DNA from: Pseudomonas kuykendallii
GTDB lineage: Bacteria; Pseudomonadota; Gammaproteobacteria; Pseudomonadales; Pseudomonadaceae
DNA: 64,000 nucleotides
Reading direction: 5' to 3'
Assembly (NCBI RefSeq): GCF_900106975.1
Contig: NZ_FNNU01000005.1
Span: 62,001 to 126,000, forward strand
Part shown: positions 23,243-32,226 of the stretch, in pieces
Position numbering within the stretch: position 1 is the first letter of the stretch
Layout of the letters: each line of letters opens with the position of its first letter
Translations under genes and position numbers: made by a program
Notes under the pieces: model-generated
The model's database searches: none
The model's input: only the letters and a program-made list of their open reading frames with translations
Told to the model about the DNA's origin: nothing

Positions 23243-23282
23243 GAAACGAAAAAAGCCCGCGAAAGCGGGCTTTTTTCGTTTC
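23243..23282. terminator. Bidirectional intrinsic terminator
   Basis: GAAAAAAGCCCGC-GAAA-GCGGGCTTTTTTC with T-runs on both strands, between the convergent dehydrogenase and thioesterase genes. Confidence 0.92.
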
Positions 23283-23285
23283 GCC

Positions 23286-23729
23286 TCAGTCCAGCCAGTT
23301 CACCCTGGGGAACAGCGCGCGGAAGGCTCCCGGCATCGCCACCACGCGCGACTGCCGATAGTCGAAGAACACGAAGCCGGACTTGGCCATGGCGATCAGC
23401 CGGCCATCGGCGGGGCGCGTGATGCGGAAGGTGATGTCGCCGCCGTAGCGGTTGAAATCCATCACGCCCACCTCGAACAGCAACTGATCGCGGGCATGAG
23501 CCTCGGCCCTGTAGGTGGTGGCGAGGTCGGTAACGATGATGCCGCTGCCATCGGCGCGCGATTCGCCGATGCCGTACTCGAACAGGAAGCGCGCGCGGGC
23601 CTCGGAAATCATCGAGATCATCGAGTCGTTGCCCAGGTGGTTGGCGCCGTTGATGTCGGTGATGCGCACGGTCAGCTGGGTGCTGAAGCAGTATTGGTCT
23701 TCCGGGAAATCGAGAATCAGGCGGGCCAT
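23286..23729 (-). CDS. Hotdog-fold acyl-CoA thioesterase
   Basis: A 147-residue single hotdog domain of the 4-hydroxybenzoyl-CoA thioesterase type. The active-site region reads VRITDINGANHLGNDS, where such enzymes carry Asp followed by a His-x-x-Asn helix, and YGGDITFRITR is the central strand. It probably hydrolyses a medium or branched acyl-CoA. It converges on the acyl-CoA dehydrogenase gene and may act with it. The next gene upstream, alaC, is read in the same direction across a gap of about 70 bases. Confidence 0.85.
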   Translation of the reverse strand: MARLILDFPEDQYCFSTQLTVRITDINGANHLGNDSMISMISEARARFLFEYGIGESRADGSGIIVTDLATTYRAEAHARDQLLFEVGVMDFNRYGGDITFRITRPADGRLIAMAKSGFVFFDYRQSRVVAMPGAFRALFPRVNWLD

Positions 23730-23796
23730 GTTGCAACTCTTTGGGGCGGGACGGTAGCGAAAACCCGGCCTCGGGCGAGGCCGGGAGCTGACGGCT

Positions 23797-25029
23797 TCAG
23801 CTTTCGGAGGTATGCGATTTGGCCGAGCCGATCAGGCCATCGGCGCGGAACATGTGCTTGATACCGCGCACCGCCTGGCGGATCCGGTCTTGGTTCTCGA
23901 TCAGGGCGAAGCGCACGTGATCGTCACCGTAGTCGCCAAAGCCGACGCCGGGCGACACGCAGACCTTGGCATCGGTGAGCAGCTTCTTGGCGAATTCCAG
24001 CGAGCCGAGCGCCGCGTAGGCGTCGGGAATCTTCGCCCAGACGTACATCGACGCCTTGGGGTTCTCGACCATCCAGCCGGCCTCGTGCAGGCCCTTGACC
24101 AGCACGTTGCGACGCTGGCGGTACTGCTCGGCGATATCGCGCACGCACTGCTGGTCGCCTTCAAGAGCGGCGATCGCGGCGACCTGCAGCGGGGTGAAGG
24201 TGCCGTAGTCGTGATAGCTCTTGATCCGCGCCAGTGCGTTCACCAACTGCTTGTTGCCGACCATGAAGCCGATTCGCCAGCCGGCCATGTTGTAGCTCTT
24301 GGACAGGGTGAAGAACTCCACCGCGATGTCCTTGGCACCGGGCACCTGCATGATCGAGGGCGCCTTCCAGCCGTCGTAGACGATGTCGGCGTAGGCCAGG
24401 TCGTGCACCACCAGCACGTCGTACTGCTTGGCCAGCGCGACCACGCGCTCGAAGAAATCCAGCTCGACGCACTGCGCGGTCGGGTTGGAGGGGAAACCGA
24501 GGATCATCATCTTCGGCTTGGGGATCGACTCGCGGATCGCCCGTTCCAGTTCGGTGAAGAAGTCGATGCCCGGCACCAGCGGCACGGAACGCACCTGGGC
24601 GCCGGCGATCACCGCGCCGTAGATGTGGATCGGGTAGCTGGGGTTGGGCACCAGCACCGTATCGCCATGGTCCAGTGTGGCGAGCATCAGGTGCGCCAGG
24701 CCTTCCTTGGAACCGATGGTGACGATAGCCTCGTCTTCCGGATCGATGTCCACCTGATAGCGATCGGCATACCAGCGCGAGATCGCCCGGCGCAGACGCG
24801 GAATACCACGCGAGGTGGAATAGCCATGGGTGTCTTCGCGCTGGGCGACGCTGCAGAGCTTCTCGACGATATGCGGCGGGGTCGGCCCATCGGGGTTGCC
24901 CATCGACAGGTCGATGATGTCCTCGCCACGACGGCGTGCGGCCATCTTCAGCTCGGCGGTGATGTTGAAAACGTAGGGGGGGAGACGATCGATACGCGCG
25001 AAGCGGCGCGCGGTGCGGACTTCAGTCAT
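23797..25029 (-). CDS. alaC: Pyridoxal-phosphate aminotransferase, AlaC type (glutamate-pyruvate)
   Basis: Class I/II fold aminotransferase of 410 residues, closest in my reading to AlaC, which makes alanine from pyruvate and glutamate. The PLP Lys is in [14 protein letters not shown]. Other features are [20 protein letters not shown] (Asn binding the PLP ring) and the C-terminal Arg in [10 protein letters not shown]. The start at 25029 ([10 protein letters not shown]) follows GAGG; the frame open to 25206 has no better site. A related methionine or valine aminotransferase function cannot be excluded. Confidence 0.85.
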   Translation of the reverse strand: MTEVRTARRFARIDRLPPYVFNITAELKMAARRRGEDIIDLSMGNPDGPTPPHIVEKLCSVAQREDTHGYSTSRGIPRLRRAISRWYADRYQVDIDPEDEAIVTIGSKEGLAHLMLATLDHGDTVLVPNPSYPIHIYGAVIAGAQVRSVPLVPGIDFFTELERAIRESIPKPKMMILGFPSNPTAQCVELDFFERVVALAKQYDVLVVHDLAYADIVYDGWKAPSIMQVPGAKDIAVEFFTLSKSYNMAGWRIGFMVGNKQLVNALARIKSYHDYGTFTPLQVAAIAALEGDQQCVRDIAEQYRQRRNVLVKGLHEAGWMVENPKASMYVWAKIPDAYAALGSLEFAKKLLTDAKVCVSPGVGFGDYGDDHVRFALIENQDRIRQAVRGIKHMFRADGLIGSAKSHTSES

Positions 25030-25253
25030 GCTTGCCTCGAAAACGTGAGCGCCCGGAACCGTCCGAGCGACGTCGGCCACTGCGGTGGCCAGGCCGGACA
25101 ATAAGGCCCGGCGCAGGCTTTGTCGAGCGCCTCGATGCGCGCGGCATAGCGGTTGCTGGCTGCCACGAACGATAGGCTTTCCGGCGACTCGAACGGCAAC
25201 GATCATTTGGGCGCCCAGATGGTGCCGCTCTGCACAACGAGAGAGAACCTTCG

Positions 25254-26417
25254 ATGACTCGTCGCTCCATCGCCCTGGGCCTGTTTACTGCCAGCCTTTC
25301 CGTGACGCTGCCGGCGGCGGCCATGTCCGAACAGCAGTTCCAGGCCGAGGCCGACACGCTCTTCGCGCCGCTGATGGCGCAGTACGACGTACCCGGCCTG
25401 GCGGTCGGTGTGACCTGGCAGGGCAAGCACTATGTGTTCACCAGGGGGCTGGCGAACCGCGAAGCGAAGACAGCGGTGTCCCGCCAGACGCTGTTCGAGC
25501 TGGGCTCGCTGAGCAAGACCTTCAACGTCACCCTGGCGGCGCTGGCCCAGGAACGCGCGCTGTTGTCGCTCGATGACCGGGTTGGTGAGCATCTGAAGCC
25601 GCTCGAAGGCAGTCCGGCCGGGGCGCTGAGCCTGATGGACCTGGCCACGCACCAGAGCAATGGCATGCCCCTGCAGGTGCCGGATCAGGTCAAGGATGAC
25701 AACGGCGTGATGAACTGGCTGCGACAGTGGGAACCCACGCCGGGCGCCGGTCACGAGCGCTCCTACTCCAACCTCAGCATCGGCCTGCTGGGGCGTATTT
25801 CCGCCCAGGCGTTCGGCCAGCCCTACGCCCAGGCGCTGCATGATCAGGTGCTCGCACCGCTGGCGCTGAATCACAGCTACGTCCAGGTGCCGGCCGCTCG
25901 GATGCCGGATTACGCCTACGGCTACGCGCGGCAGGACAACAAGGCCATTCGCGTGAGCCCGGGTGTCCTCGATGCCGAGGCCTACGGCGTGAAATCCAAC
26001 GTCGACGACATGCTGCGTTTCATCGATATCAACCTGGGCGGGGCAAGCGTGCCGGCGCCGCTGGCGGCGGCCATCGAGACGACCCATCAGGGCGTGACGC
26101 GTACCCAGAGCTTCACCCAGGCGATGGTCTGGGAGCGCTACCCCTGGCCGCTTTCCCGCGAGCGACTGCTGGCCGGCAACGCGCCGTCCATGGCCGTGGA
26201 AGCTCAGCCCGCGACTCGACTGCCGGAGCGGGAAACCCGCGAGCAGGGCGTGCTGTTCGGCAAGACCGGCTCGACCAATGGCTTTGGCGGCTACGCGGCC
26301 TTCGTGCCGGACGAGCGCATCGGCGTGGTGATGCTGGCCAACCGCAACGTACCCCTCGAGGCTCGTGTAAAGGCCTCCTATGCGCTGTTGCAGCAGGTGC
26401 TGAAGGCGGAGCGCTAA
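25254..26417 (+). CDS. ampC: Class C beta-lactamase (AmpC family)
   Basis: Serine beta-lactamase exported to the periplasm. It has 387 residues: a signal peptide to about Ala23, the catalytic SLSK at 85-88, YSN at 171-173, the family's AYGVKSN at 243-249 and KTG at 337-339. All class C motifs are intact and the length is normal. No ampR regulator is adjacent: the divergent neighbour is alaC, so the usual AmpR-controlled induction would have to act from elsewhere or be absent. A plain serine esterase of the same fold is less likely given YSN plus KTG. Confidence 0.92.
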   Translation: MTRRSIALGLFTASLSVTLPAAAMSEQQFQAEADTLFAPLMAQYDVPGLAVGVTWQGKHYVFTRGLANREAKTAVSRQTLFELGSLSKTFNVTLAALAQERALLSLDDRVGEHLKPLEGSPAGALSLMDLATHQSNGMPLQVPDQVKDDNGVMNWLRQWEPTPGAGHERSYSNLSIGLLGRISAQAFGQPYAQALHDQVLAPLALNHSYVQVPAARMPDYAYGYARQDNKAIRVSPGVLDAEAYGVKSNVDDMLRFIDINLGGASVPAPLAAAIETTHQGVTRTQSFTQAMVWERYPWPLSRERLLAGNAPSMAVEAQPATRLPERETREQGVLFGKTGSTNGFGGYAAFVPDERIGVVMLANRNVPLEARVKASYALLQQVLKAER

Positions 26418-26606
26418 GCGCCAGGCATTCTTCGGGCCCAGGAGCATGCCAAAGCCCCAGTACGCGTAGCGCCTTTTTCACGGCGCGGGTTTCCGGCGCC
26501 GATCAATCCGTCCCGATCAACATTCCGACCCCGTTCGGCCAGCGCCATCCGCTCGGCAACTGCGTCGGCAGGCAGCGCGGCGCTTCGCTTCAAATCTTCG
26601 ATGGCA

Positions 26607-26633
26607 TAAAAAAGCCCCGCCGGGGCGGGGCTT
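26607..26633 (-). terminator. Intrinsic terminator of the YgdR-like lipoprotein gene
   Basis: On the minus strand AAGCCCCGC-CCCG-GCGGGGCTT is followed by a T-run, just past the stop at 26649. Confidence 0.88.
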
Positions 26634-26648
26634 CGGTTGGCTTGGAAC

Positions 26649-26858
26649 TCAGCGTTCCATGACCTGCTTGACCTGCGATTGCGGGATCTGCTGCTTGCGA
26701 CCGTCGCTGTCCTCGAATTCCAGCAGGCCGGTGTCTTCATCCAGCTCCGGCTTGCTGTCGCTGCTGAGCATCTGCCCGTCGTTGGTGGCGATGATGTAGT
26801 CGTGCGCGCAACCGGCCAGACCGAGTACGCAGAAGACGGCAAAAATCCACTGTTTCAT
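26649..26858 (-). CDS. Small YgdI/YgdR-type lipoprotein (DUF903)
   Basis: A 69-residue lipoprotein. Its signal sequence ends in lipobox LAGC (Cys17), followed by the small SH3-like fold typical of YgdI/YgdR with the motif DYIIATNDGQML and a C-terminal IPQSQVKQVMER. The ATG at 26858 follows AGGAGC. Function is unknown in the family. It stands alone, with its own terminator and that of acnB on either side. Confidence 0.9.
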   Translation of the reverse strand: MKQWIFAVFCVLGLAGCAHDYIIATNDGQMLSSDSKPELDEDTGLLEFEDSDGRKQQIPQSQVKQVMER

Positions 26859-26940
26859 GCTGTAGCTCCTTACGGGATCGTGATTCGCCAAAGGCGTTCT
26901 CTGGCTCTGACAAGCCTGAGCAACGGATGCTCCCCAAGAA

Positions 26941-26968
26941 AAGAAAAAGCCCCGCACTGGGCGGGGCT
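26941..26968 (-). terminator. Intrinsic terminator of acnB
   Basis: On the minus strand GAGCCCCGC-CCAGT-GCGGGGCTTTTTC, about 25 bases past the acnB stop. Confidence 0.9.
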
Positions 26969-26991
26969 CCTTCCTTGCTGCTGCGTCGCTA

Positions 26992-29592
26992 TCAGGCCTG
27001 AACGACCGGGATATTGGCGCTGGCAGCCGCTTCCTTGTACTCGGCGATCTGGTCGAAGGACAGGTAGCGGTAGACGTCGGCAGCCATGCTGTCGATGTTC
27101 GCCGCGTAGCCCATGTACTCCTCGACCGTCGGCAGCTTGCCGAGGATCGACGCGACCGCTGCCAGTTCGGCGGAGGCCAGGTACACGTTGGCACCGTCGC
27201 CCAGGCGGTTCGGGAAGTTACGCGTGGAGGTGGAAACCACAGTGGAGTTCGACGCCACGCGTGCCTGGTTGCCCATGCACAGCGAGCAGCCGGGCATTTC
27301 CATGCGTGCGCCGGCCTTGCCGTAGATGCCGTAGTAGCCTTCCTCGGTCAGCTGGTGCTGGTCCATCTTGGTCGGCGGCGACAGCCACAGGCGGGTCGGA
27401 ATCGAGCCCTTGACCTTGTCCAGCAGTTTCCCGGCGGCGCGGAAGTGACCGATGTTGGTCATGCACGAACCGATGAACACTTCGTCGATCTTCTCACCAG
27501 CGACGGTGGACAGCAGGCGGGCATCATCCGGGTCGTTCGGCGCGCAGAGCACCGGCTCCTTGACTTCCGCCAGATCGATTTCGATGACTTCGGCGTACTC
27601 GGCGTCGGCATCGGCTTCCATCAGCTTCGGATCGGCCAACCAGGCTTCCATCGCCTTGGCGCGGCGTTCCAGGGTGCGGGCGTCGCCGTAACCTTCACCG
27701 ATCATCCAGCGCAGCAGGGTGATGTTGGAGTTCAGGTATTCGGCGATGGCGCCTTCCGGCAGCTTGATGGTGCAACCGGCCGCCGAGCGCTCGGCCGAGG
27801 CGTCGGACAGCTCGAACGCCTGCTCGACGGTCAGCTCGTTGAGGCCTTCGATCTCGAGGATGCGGCCGGAGAAGATGTTCTTCTTGCCTTTCTTCTCGAC
27901 GGTCAGCAGGCCTTTCTGGATCGCGTAGTAGGGAATCGCGTGAACCAGGTCGCGCAGGGTGATGCCAGGCTGCATCTTGCCCTTGAAGCGCACCAGCACG
28001 GATTCCGGCATGTCCAGCGGCATGACGCCAGTGGCGGCGGCGAACGCCACCAGGCCGGAACCGGCCGGGAAGGAGATGCCGATCGGGAAGCGGGTGTGCG
28101 AGTCGCCACCGGTGCCGACGGTGTCGGGCAGCAGCATGCGGTTCAGCCAGCTGTGGATGATGCCGTCACCCGGACGCAGCGACACGCCGCCACGGTTGCG
28201 GATGAAGTCCGGCAGCGTGTGGTGGGTGGTGACGTCGATCGGCTTCGGATAGGCCGCGGTGTGGCAGAAGGACTGCATCACCAGGTCGGCGGAGAAGCCC
28301 AGGCAGGCCAGGTCCTTCAGTTCGTCACGGGTCATCGGGCCGGTGGTGTCCTGCGAGCCGACGGTGGTCATCTTCGGTTCGCAGTAGGTGCCGGGGCGCA
28401 CGCCCTCGACGCCGCACGCCTTGCCGACCATCTTCTGCGCCAGGGTGAAGCCCTTGGTGCTGGCAGCGGGCTGGTCGGGCTTCTTGAACAGGTCGGCGGC
28501 GGGCAGGCCCAGCTCGGCGCGGGCCTTGTCGGTCAGGCCACGGCCGACGATCAGCGGGATACGGCCGCCAGCGCGAACTTCGTCGAGCAGCACCGGGGTC
28601 TTCAGTTCGAAGGTGGTGATGACTTCGTCGGTGCCGTGCTTGCAGACCTTGCCGGCATGCGGATAGACGTCGATCACGTCGCCCATGTTGATGTTCGACA
28701 CGTCGAACTCGATCGGCAGGGCGCCGGCGTCTTCCATGGTGTTGTAGAAGATCGGCGCGATCTTCGAGCCGAAGCAGAAACCGCCCGCGCGCTTGTTCGG
28801 CACGTAGGGGATATCGTCGCCGAAGAACCACAGCACCGAGTTGGTGGCGGATTTGCGCGAGGAACCGGTACCGACCACGTCACCGACGTAGGCGACCGGG
28901 AAGCCCTTGGCACGGATTTCTTCGATCTGCTTCAGCGGGCCGATGGAGCCGGGCTGGTCGGGGAAGATGCCGTCGCGGGCCATCTTCAGCATGGCCAGGG
29001 CGTGCAGCGGGATGTCCGGGCGCGACCAGGCGTCAGGCGCCGGCGACAGGTCATCGGTGTTGGTTTCGCCGGTGACCTTGAACACGGTCAGGCTGTATTT
29101 CTCGGCGATCGCCGGCTTCTTGGTGAACCACTCGCCGTCGGCCCAGGATTGCAGCACTTCCTTGGCGGCGGCGTTGCCGCTCTTGGCCTTCTCGGCCACG
29201 TCGTGGAAGGCGTCGAACATCAGCAGGGTGTGCTTCAACTGTTCGGCGGCGGTGGCTGCCAGTTCGGCGTCGTCGAGCATCTCGACCATGGTGACGATGT
29301 TGTAGCCGCCCTGCATGGTGCCGAGCAGTTCGATCGCGCGCTTCTTGTCGATCAGCGGGGAAGTGGCTTCGCCCTTGGCCAGCGCGGAAAGGAAACCGGC
29401 CTTGACGTAGGCGGCTTCGTCGACGCCCGGCGGTACGCGGTTGGTGAGCAGATCGAGGAGGAATTCTTCTTCGCCAGCGGGCGGGTTCTTCAACAGCTCG
29501 ACCAGGCCTGCGGTCTGCTCGGCGTTCAGCGGCTGGGGCACGATACCCTGGGCGGCACGCTCTTGTACGTGTTTGCGGTAGGCTTCAAGCAC
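26992..29592 (-). CDS. acnB: Bifunctional aconitate hydratase 2 / 2-methylisocitrate dehydratase
   Basis: Main TCA-cycle aconitase, a cytosolic [4Fe-4S] enzyme. It has 866 residues with the AcnB domain order: an N-terminal HEAT-like domain ([22 protein letters not shown]), the swivel domain, and the aconitase core with [27 protein letters not shown] and the cluster Cys residues near [17 protein letters not shown] and [11 protein letters not shown]. The start is GTG at 29592 (VLEAYRK, matching the family N terminus), preceded by GAGGG. An 11-codon upstream extension is possible but unlike the family. Confidence 0.97.
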   Translation of the reverse strand: MLEAYRKHVQERAAQGIVPQPLNAEQTAGLVELLKNPPAGEEEFLLDLLTNRVPPGVDEAAYVKAGFLSALAKGEATSPLIDKKRAIELLGTMQGGYNIVTMVEMLDDAELAATAAEQLKHTLLMFDAFHDVAEKAKSGNAAAKEVLQSWADGEWFTKKPAIAEKYSLTVFKVTGETNTDDLSPAPDAWSRPDIPLHALAMLKMARDGIFPDQPGSIGPLKQIEEIRAKGFPVAYVGDVVGTGSSRKSATNSVLWFFGDDIPYVPNKRAGGFCFGSKIAPIFYNTMEDAGALPIEFDVSNINMGDVIDVYPHAGKVCKHGTDEVITTFELKTPVLLDEVRAGGRIPLIVGRGLTDKARAELGLPAADLFKKPDQPAASTKGFTLAQKMVGKACGVEGVRPGTYCEPKMTTVGSQDTTGPMTRDELKDLACLGFSADLVMQSFCHTAAYPKPIDVTTHHTLPDFIRNRGGVSLRPGDGIIHSWLNRMLLPDTVGTGGDSHTRFPIGISFPAGSGLVAFAAATGVMPLDMPESVLVRFKGKMQPGITLRDLVHAIPYYAIQKGLLTVEKKGKKNIFSGRILEIEGLNELTVEQAFELSDASAERSAAGCTIKLPEGAIAEYLNSNITLLRWMIGEGYGDARTLERRAKAMEAWLADPKLMEADADAEYAEVIEIDLAEVKEPVLCAPNDPDDARLLSTVAGEKIDEVFIGSCMTNIGHFRAAGKLLDKVKGSIPTRLWLSPPTKMDQHQLTEEGYYGIYGKAGARMEMPGCSLCMGNQARVASNSTVVSTSTRNFPNRLGDGANVYLASAELAAVASILGKLPTVEEYMGYAANIDSMAADVYRYLSFDQIAEYKEAAASANIPVVQA

Positions 29593-29993
29593 AGTTTTAC
29601 CCTCATCAGTGGTCCCGGAGGACACATAGTGGAAACCGACTTACGCATGCGCTTCTCCGCTTCTTGGGCGGGTCGGCCAGGGTCCGTCGGTTTCCATCCA
29701 GAAGCTGTTTTCAAAGTTTTACGCCGCAGGATCGGGCTTGATGAGGGCTGGCGCATTGCAGGTCGAGCGGGTCGACATGCCTGCGCCAACGAATCGTCCT
29801 GACGGGAGTTACTGTGCTCGTGACGCTTTGAAAACAGCTTCGAACGGACATTGGCGCCGAAAACGGCGGAGCTCATCCTACCGGAAAACGGGTGCGAAGT
29901 TAAGCCGCGGACCGGCAGTCGGACGGGGTGACCGGTGTTAGACAAAGGGCTAAGATGCCGGCCTGTTTCGCCGCCCGCCTTTCGTTGTTCGCC
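29593..29993. other. Divergent spacer between acnB and the DUF1289 gene, with a 16-base inverted repeat
   Basis: About 400 bases that must hold the promoters of both genes. GAAGCTGTTTTCAAAG at 29702-29717 and its exact reverse complement CTTTGAAAACAGCTTC at 29826-29841 are separated by 108 bases. No sigma-70 promoter stands out clearly and no open frame is convincing. Confidence 0.6.
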
Positions 29994-30473
29994 ATGTCCA
30001 ATCAGCGCATCAAGACGCCCTGCGTCGGTCTCTGCTCCACCGTCTACGGCGATCTGGTCTGCCGAGGCTGCAAGCGCTTCCACCATGAAGTGGTCAACTG
30101 GAACGCCTATAACGAGGACGAGCGCCGCGCGGTGTGGGCGCGTCTCGAGGTGCTTCTCGATCAGGTCATGCAGGCCAAGCTGGAGGTGTTCGATACCTCG
30201 CGCCTGCGCCAGCAGCTCGAGCAGCGGCAGATCCGCTTCGTCCCCGAACAGTCGGCGTACTGCTGGGCCTACCAACTGATCGCCCGTGGCGCGCGGGTGA
30301 TCAGCCAGCTGGATGCCTATGGCGTGGTGCTGATGCCGGAGTTTCGCGGCTGGACGCTGCCTGACCTGCGCGACGCCATCGACCGCGAGTTCTTCATCCT
30401 GTCCGAGGCGCACTACGAGCGCTACATCGCGCCGAAATTCCTCCGCGAAGGCGTCGAGCAGCGCTTTCCCTGA
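29994..30473 (+). CDS. DUF1289 domain protein
   Basis: A 159-residue cytoplasmic protein with an N-terminal DUF1289 motif: four Cys in TPCVGLCSTVYGDLVCRGCKRFHHEV, probably a small zinc or iron-sulfur site, followed by WNAYNEDERRAVWARLE. The C-terminal half is an additional conserved region of unknown role. The start at 29994 (MSNQRIKTPC) places the motif at the usual distance; an in-frame ATG at 29955 would add 13 residues. It is divergent from acnB and ends at a bidirectional terminator. Confidence 0.85.
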   Translation: MSNQRIKTPCVGLCSTVYGDLVCRGCKRFHHEVVNWNAYNEDERRAVWARLEVLLDQVMQAKLEVFDTSRLRQQLEQRQIRFVPEQSAYCWAYQLIARGARVISQLDAYGVVLMPEFRGWTLPDLRDAIDREFFILSEAHYERYIAPKFLREGVEQRFP

Positions 30474-30490
30474 CGCGACGCTGCGCAACG

Positions 30491-30516
30491 AAAAAGCCGC
30501 CCGTAGGCGGCTTTTT
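30491..30516. terminator. Bidirectional intrinsic terminator
   Basis: AAAAAGCCGCC-CGTA-GGCGGCTTTTT between the convergent DUF1289 and universal stress protein genes. Confidence 0.92.
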
Positions 30517-30528
30517 CATGGGCGTCGT

Positions 30529-31392
30529 TCAGCGCTGGGCGACCAGTTCCTCAAGGTGGTCAATGATGTCGTCCGGCTTCAACACCAGCACATCGCTGTC
30601 CAGCGAATCCAGCACCACTTCGGCGGTATTGCCGATCAGCGCGCCGGAAAATCCGCTGCGCCCCACCGTGCCGAGCACCGTGACGGCGGCGTGCAACTGG
30701 TCCGCCACCTGGGGAATCACCACGTCGGCCGGGCCTTCGCAGACGTGCAGGCGTTCCGCCGGTACGTCGTACTCCGTCTGGAACACCGCGCACGCCTCCC
30801 GGTAGCGCGCCTCGATGGTCTCGCTGAGCTGGAAGGTCGGATCGGCAGAAGCAAGCATCGCCGCCGGGTGGGCGCTGACGACGTGCAGCGAGGCATTGGC
30901 CAGTTCGGCGATGTCGTAGGCATGACTGACGATGCTGGCGTGCAGCGTGCGGTGCTCGCTGTCCGAGTTGCCGACATCGACGGCAGCGAGCACCTTGCCG
31001 CCGGTCCAGAGCCTGTCGGTTTTCACCATCAGCACCGGGGCAGGGCAGTAACGCAGCAGTTTCCAGTCATCCGGAGTCAGCAGCAGGCGCTTGAGGGCGT
31101 TTTCCGCCACGTGCTGCTTGATCACCAGCCCGCAGCCTTCGGCCTGCTGGGCGTTGATCACCGTCTGGTGAGGAGTGTCCTGCCAGGCTTGCTGCGCGCT
31201 GGCGCTGTAGCCGTCCCGCTCCAGTTCGCTGACCAGCTCGTTGAGGTAGGTGGCGTGCTGGCGCTTGTTGTCGCAGACCAGCAGATGCAGGTGCGACTGG
31301 GTTACGCCGGCGATGAGGCGGGCGCGCTTGAGTGCCAGGTCATCGGTCTGATCGGGCTGTATGACCACCAGAATGCTGCGGATGGCGTGCAT
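30529..31392 (-). CDS. Tandem-domain universal stress protein (UspE-like)
   Basis: A 287-residue cytoplasmic protein made of two Usp domains, about 3-140 and 155-283. The second ends with the nucleotide-binding type motif GTVGRSGFSGALIGNTAEVVL; the first lacks an intact G-2x-G-9x-G(S/T) motif, as in UspE. Pseudomonads use such proteins for survival under anaerobic or energy stress. It stands alone, convergent with the DUF1289 gene. Confidence 0.88.
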   Translation of the reverse strand: MHAIRSILVVIQPDQTDDLALKRARLIAGVTQSHLHLLVCDNKRQHATYLNELVSELERDGYSASAQQAWQDTPHQTVINAQQAEGCGLVIKQHVAENALKRLLLTPDDWKLLRYCPAPVLMVKTDRLWTGGKVLAAVDVGNSDSEHRTLHASIVSHAYDIAELANASLHVVSAHPAAMLASADPTFQLSETIEARYREACAVFQTEYDVPAERLHVCEGPADVVIPQVADQLHAAVTVLGTVGRSGFSGALIGNTAEVVLDSLDSDVLVLKPDDIIDHLEELVAQR

Positions 31393-31602
31393 GGTGCTGT
31401 CCCTCGTGCCTGTTTCGACCCGAATGACTGTAGACGCTGGGTCCGGCGCCGCGCTTGATGCATATCAAACGCGCCAGGCTGGCCGTGCGACGGCGCATTC
31501 GTATAATGCTGCGCTTCGCGATATCGACCCGAGCCGCCATGCCTTTCCAAACCGTCTCCCCGCGTTCCGCCGTTCGCCTTCTGCTTCATGGGGAGCGTGC
31601 GC

Positions 31603-32202
31603 ATGCTGCCTGAGATCGGTGAATTCCTCGGTTGCAGCACGCCGGACGCCTGGATCGCCGCCGCGTTGCAGCAGCAGGACGTGATGCTGCTGGATCACAA
31701 GAACTGCGAGTTCAAGGCCGCGTCCACGGCGCTCAGCCTGATCGCCCGCTACAACGCGCATGTCGACCTGATCAACTATATGTCCCGCCTGGCCCGCGAG
31801 GAGCTGGTGCACCACGAGCAGGTCCTGCGCCTGCTGAAGAAGCGCAGAATCGGCCTGCGCCCGGTTTCCGCCAGCCGCTATGCCTCTGGTCTGCGCGCCA
31901 CGGTGCGCAGCCATGAGCCGCAGAAGCTGGTGGACACGCTGGTGGTGGGCGCCTTCATCGAGGCGCGCAGCTGCGAGCGCTTTGCCGCGCTGGTGCCGCA
32001 TCTGGACGAGGAACTGGGCAAGTTCTACTACGGGCTGCTGAAGTCCGAGGGCCGGCATTTCCAGAACTACCTGCGTTTCGCCTACCAGTACGGCGATGCC
32101 GCGGATGTCGAGCAGACGATCGAGCGGGTGAGGGCGGTGGAAGCCGAGCTGATCCAGAGCCCGGACAGCGAGTTCCGCTTCCACAGCGGCGTGCCGGCCT
32201 GA
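31603..32202 (+). CDS. miaE: tRNA 2-methylthio-N6-isopentenyladenosine-37 hydroxylase
   Basis: Hydroxylates the isopentenyl group of ms2i6A37 in tRNA using a diiron centre and oxygen. The 199-residue ferritin-like four-helix protein has its carboxylate and His ligands in REELVHHEQ, EARSCERF and EGRHFQNY. I prefer the ATG at 31603, preceded by GGGGAG, over the ATG at 31588 that itself contains that site. No operon partner is apparent; the convergent neighbour is nasR. Confidence 0.94.
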   Translation: MLPEIGEFLGCSTPDAWIAAALQQQDVMLLDHKNCEFKAASTALSLIARYNAHVDLINYMSRLAREELVHHEQVLRLLKKRRIGLRPVSASRYASGLRATVRSHEPQKLVDTLVVGAFIEARSCERFAALVPHLDEELGKFYYGLLKSEGRHFQNYLRFAYQYGDAADVEQTIERVRAVEAELIQSPDSEFRFHSGVPA

Positions 32203-32226
32203 TCGATCAGGCGTTCGCCAACCCGT

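Noticed and set aside
27355-29802. Plus-strand open frame of 815 codons opposite acnB
   Set aside because: Antisense shadow of acnB, which is fully supported by motifs and length; the product has no recognisable domain.
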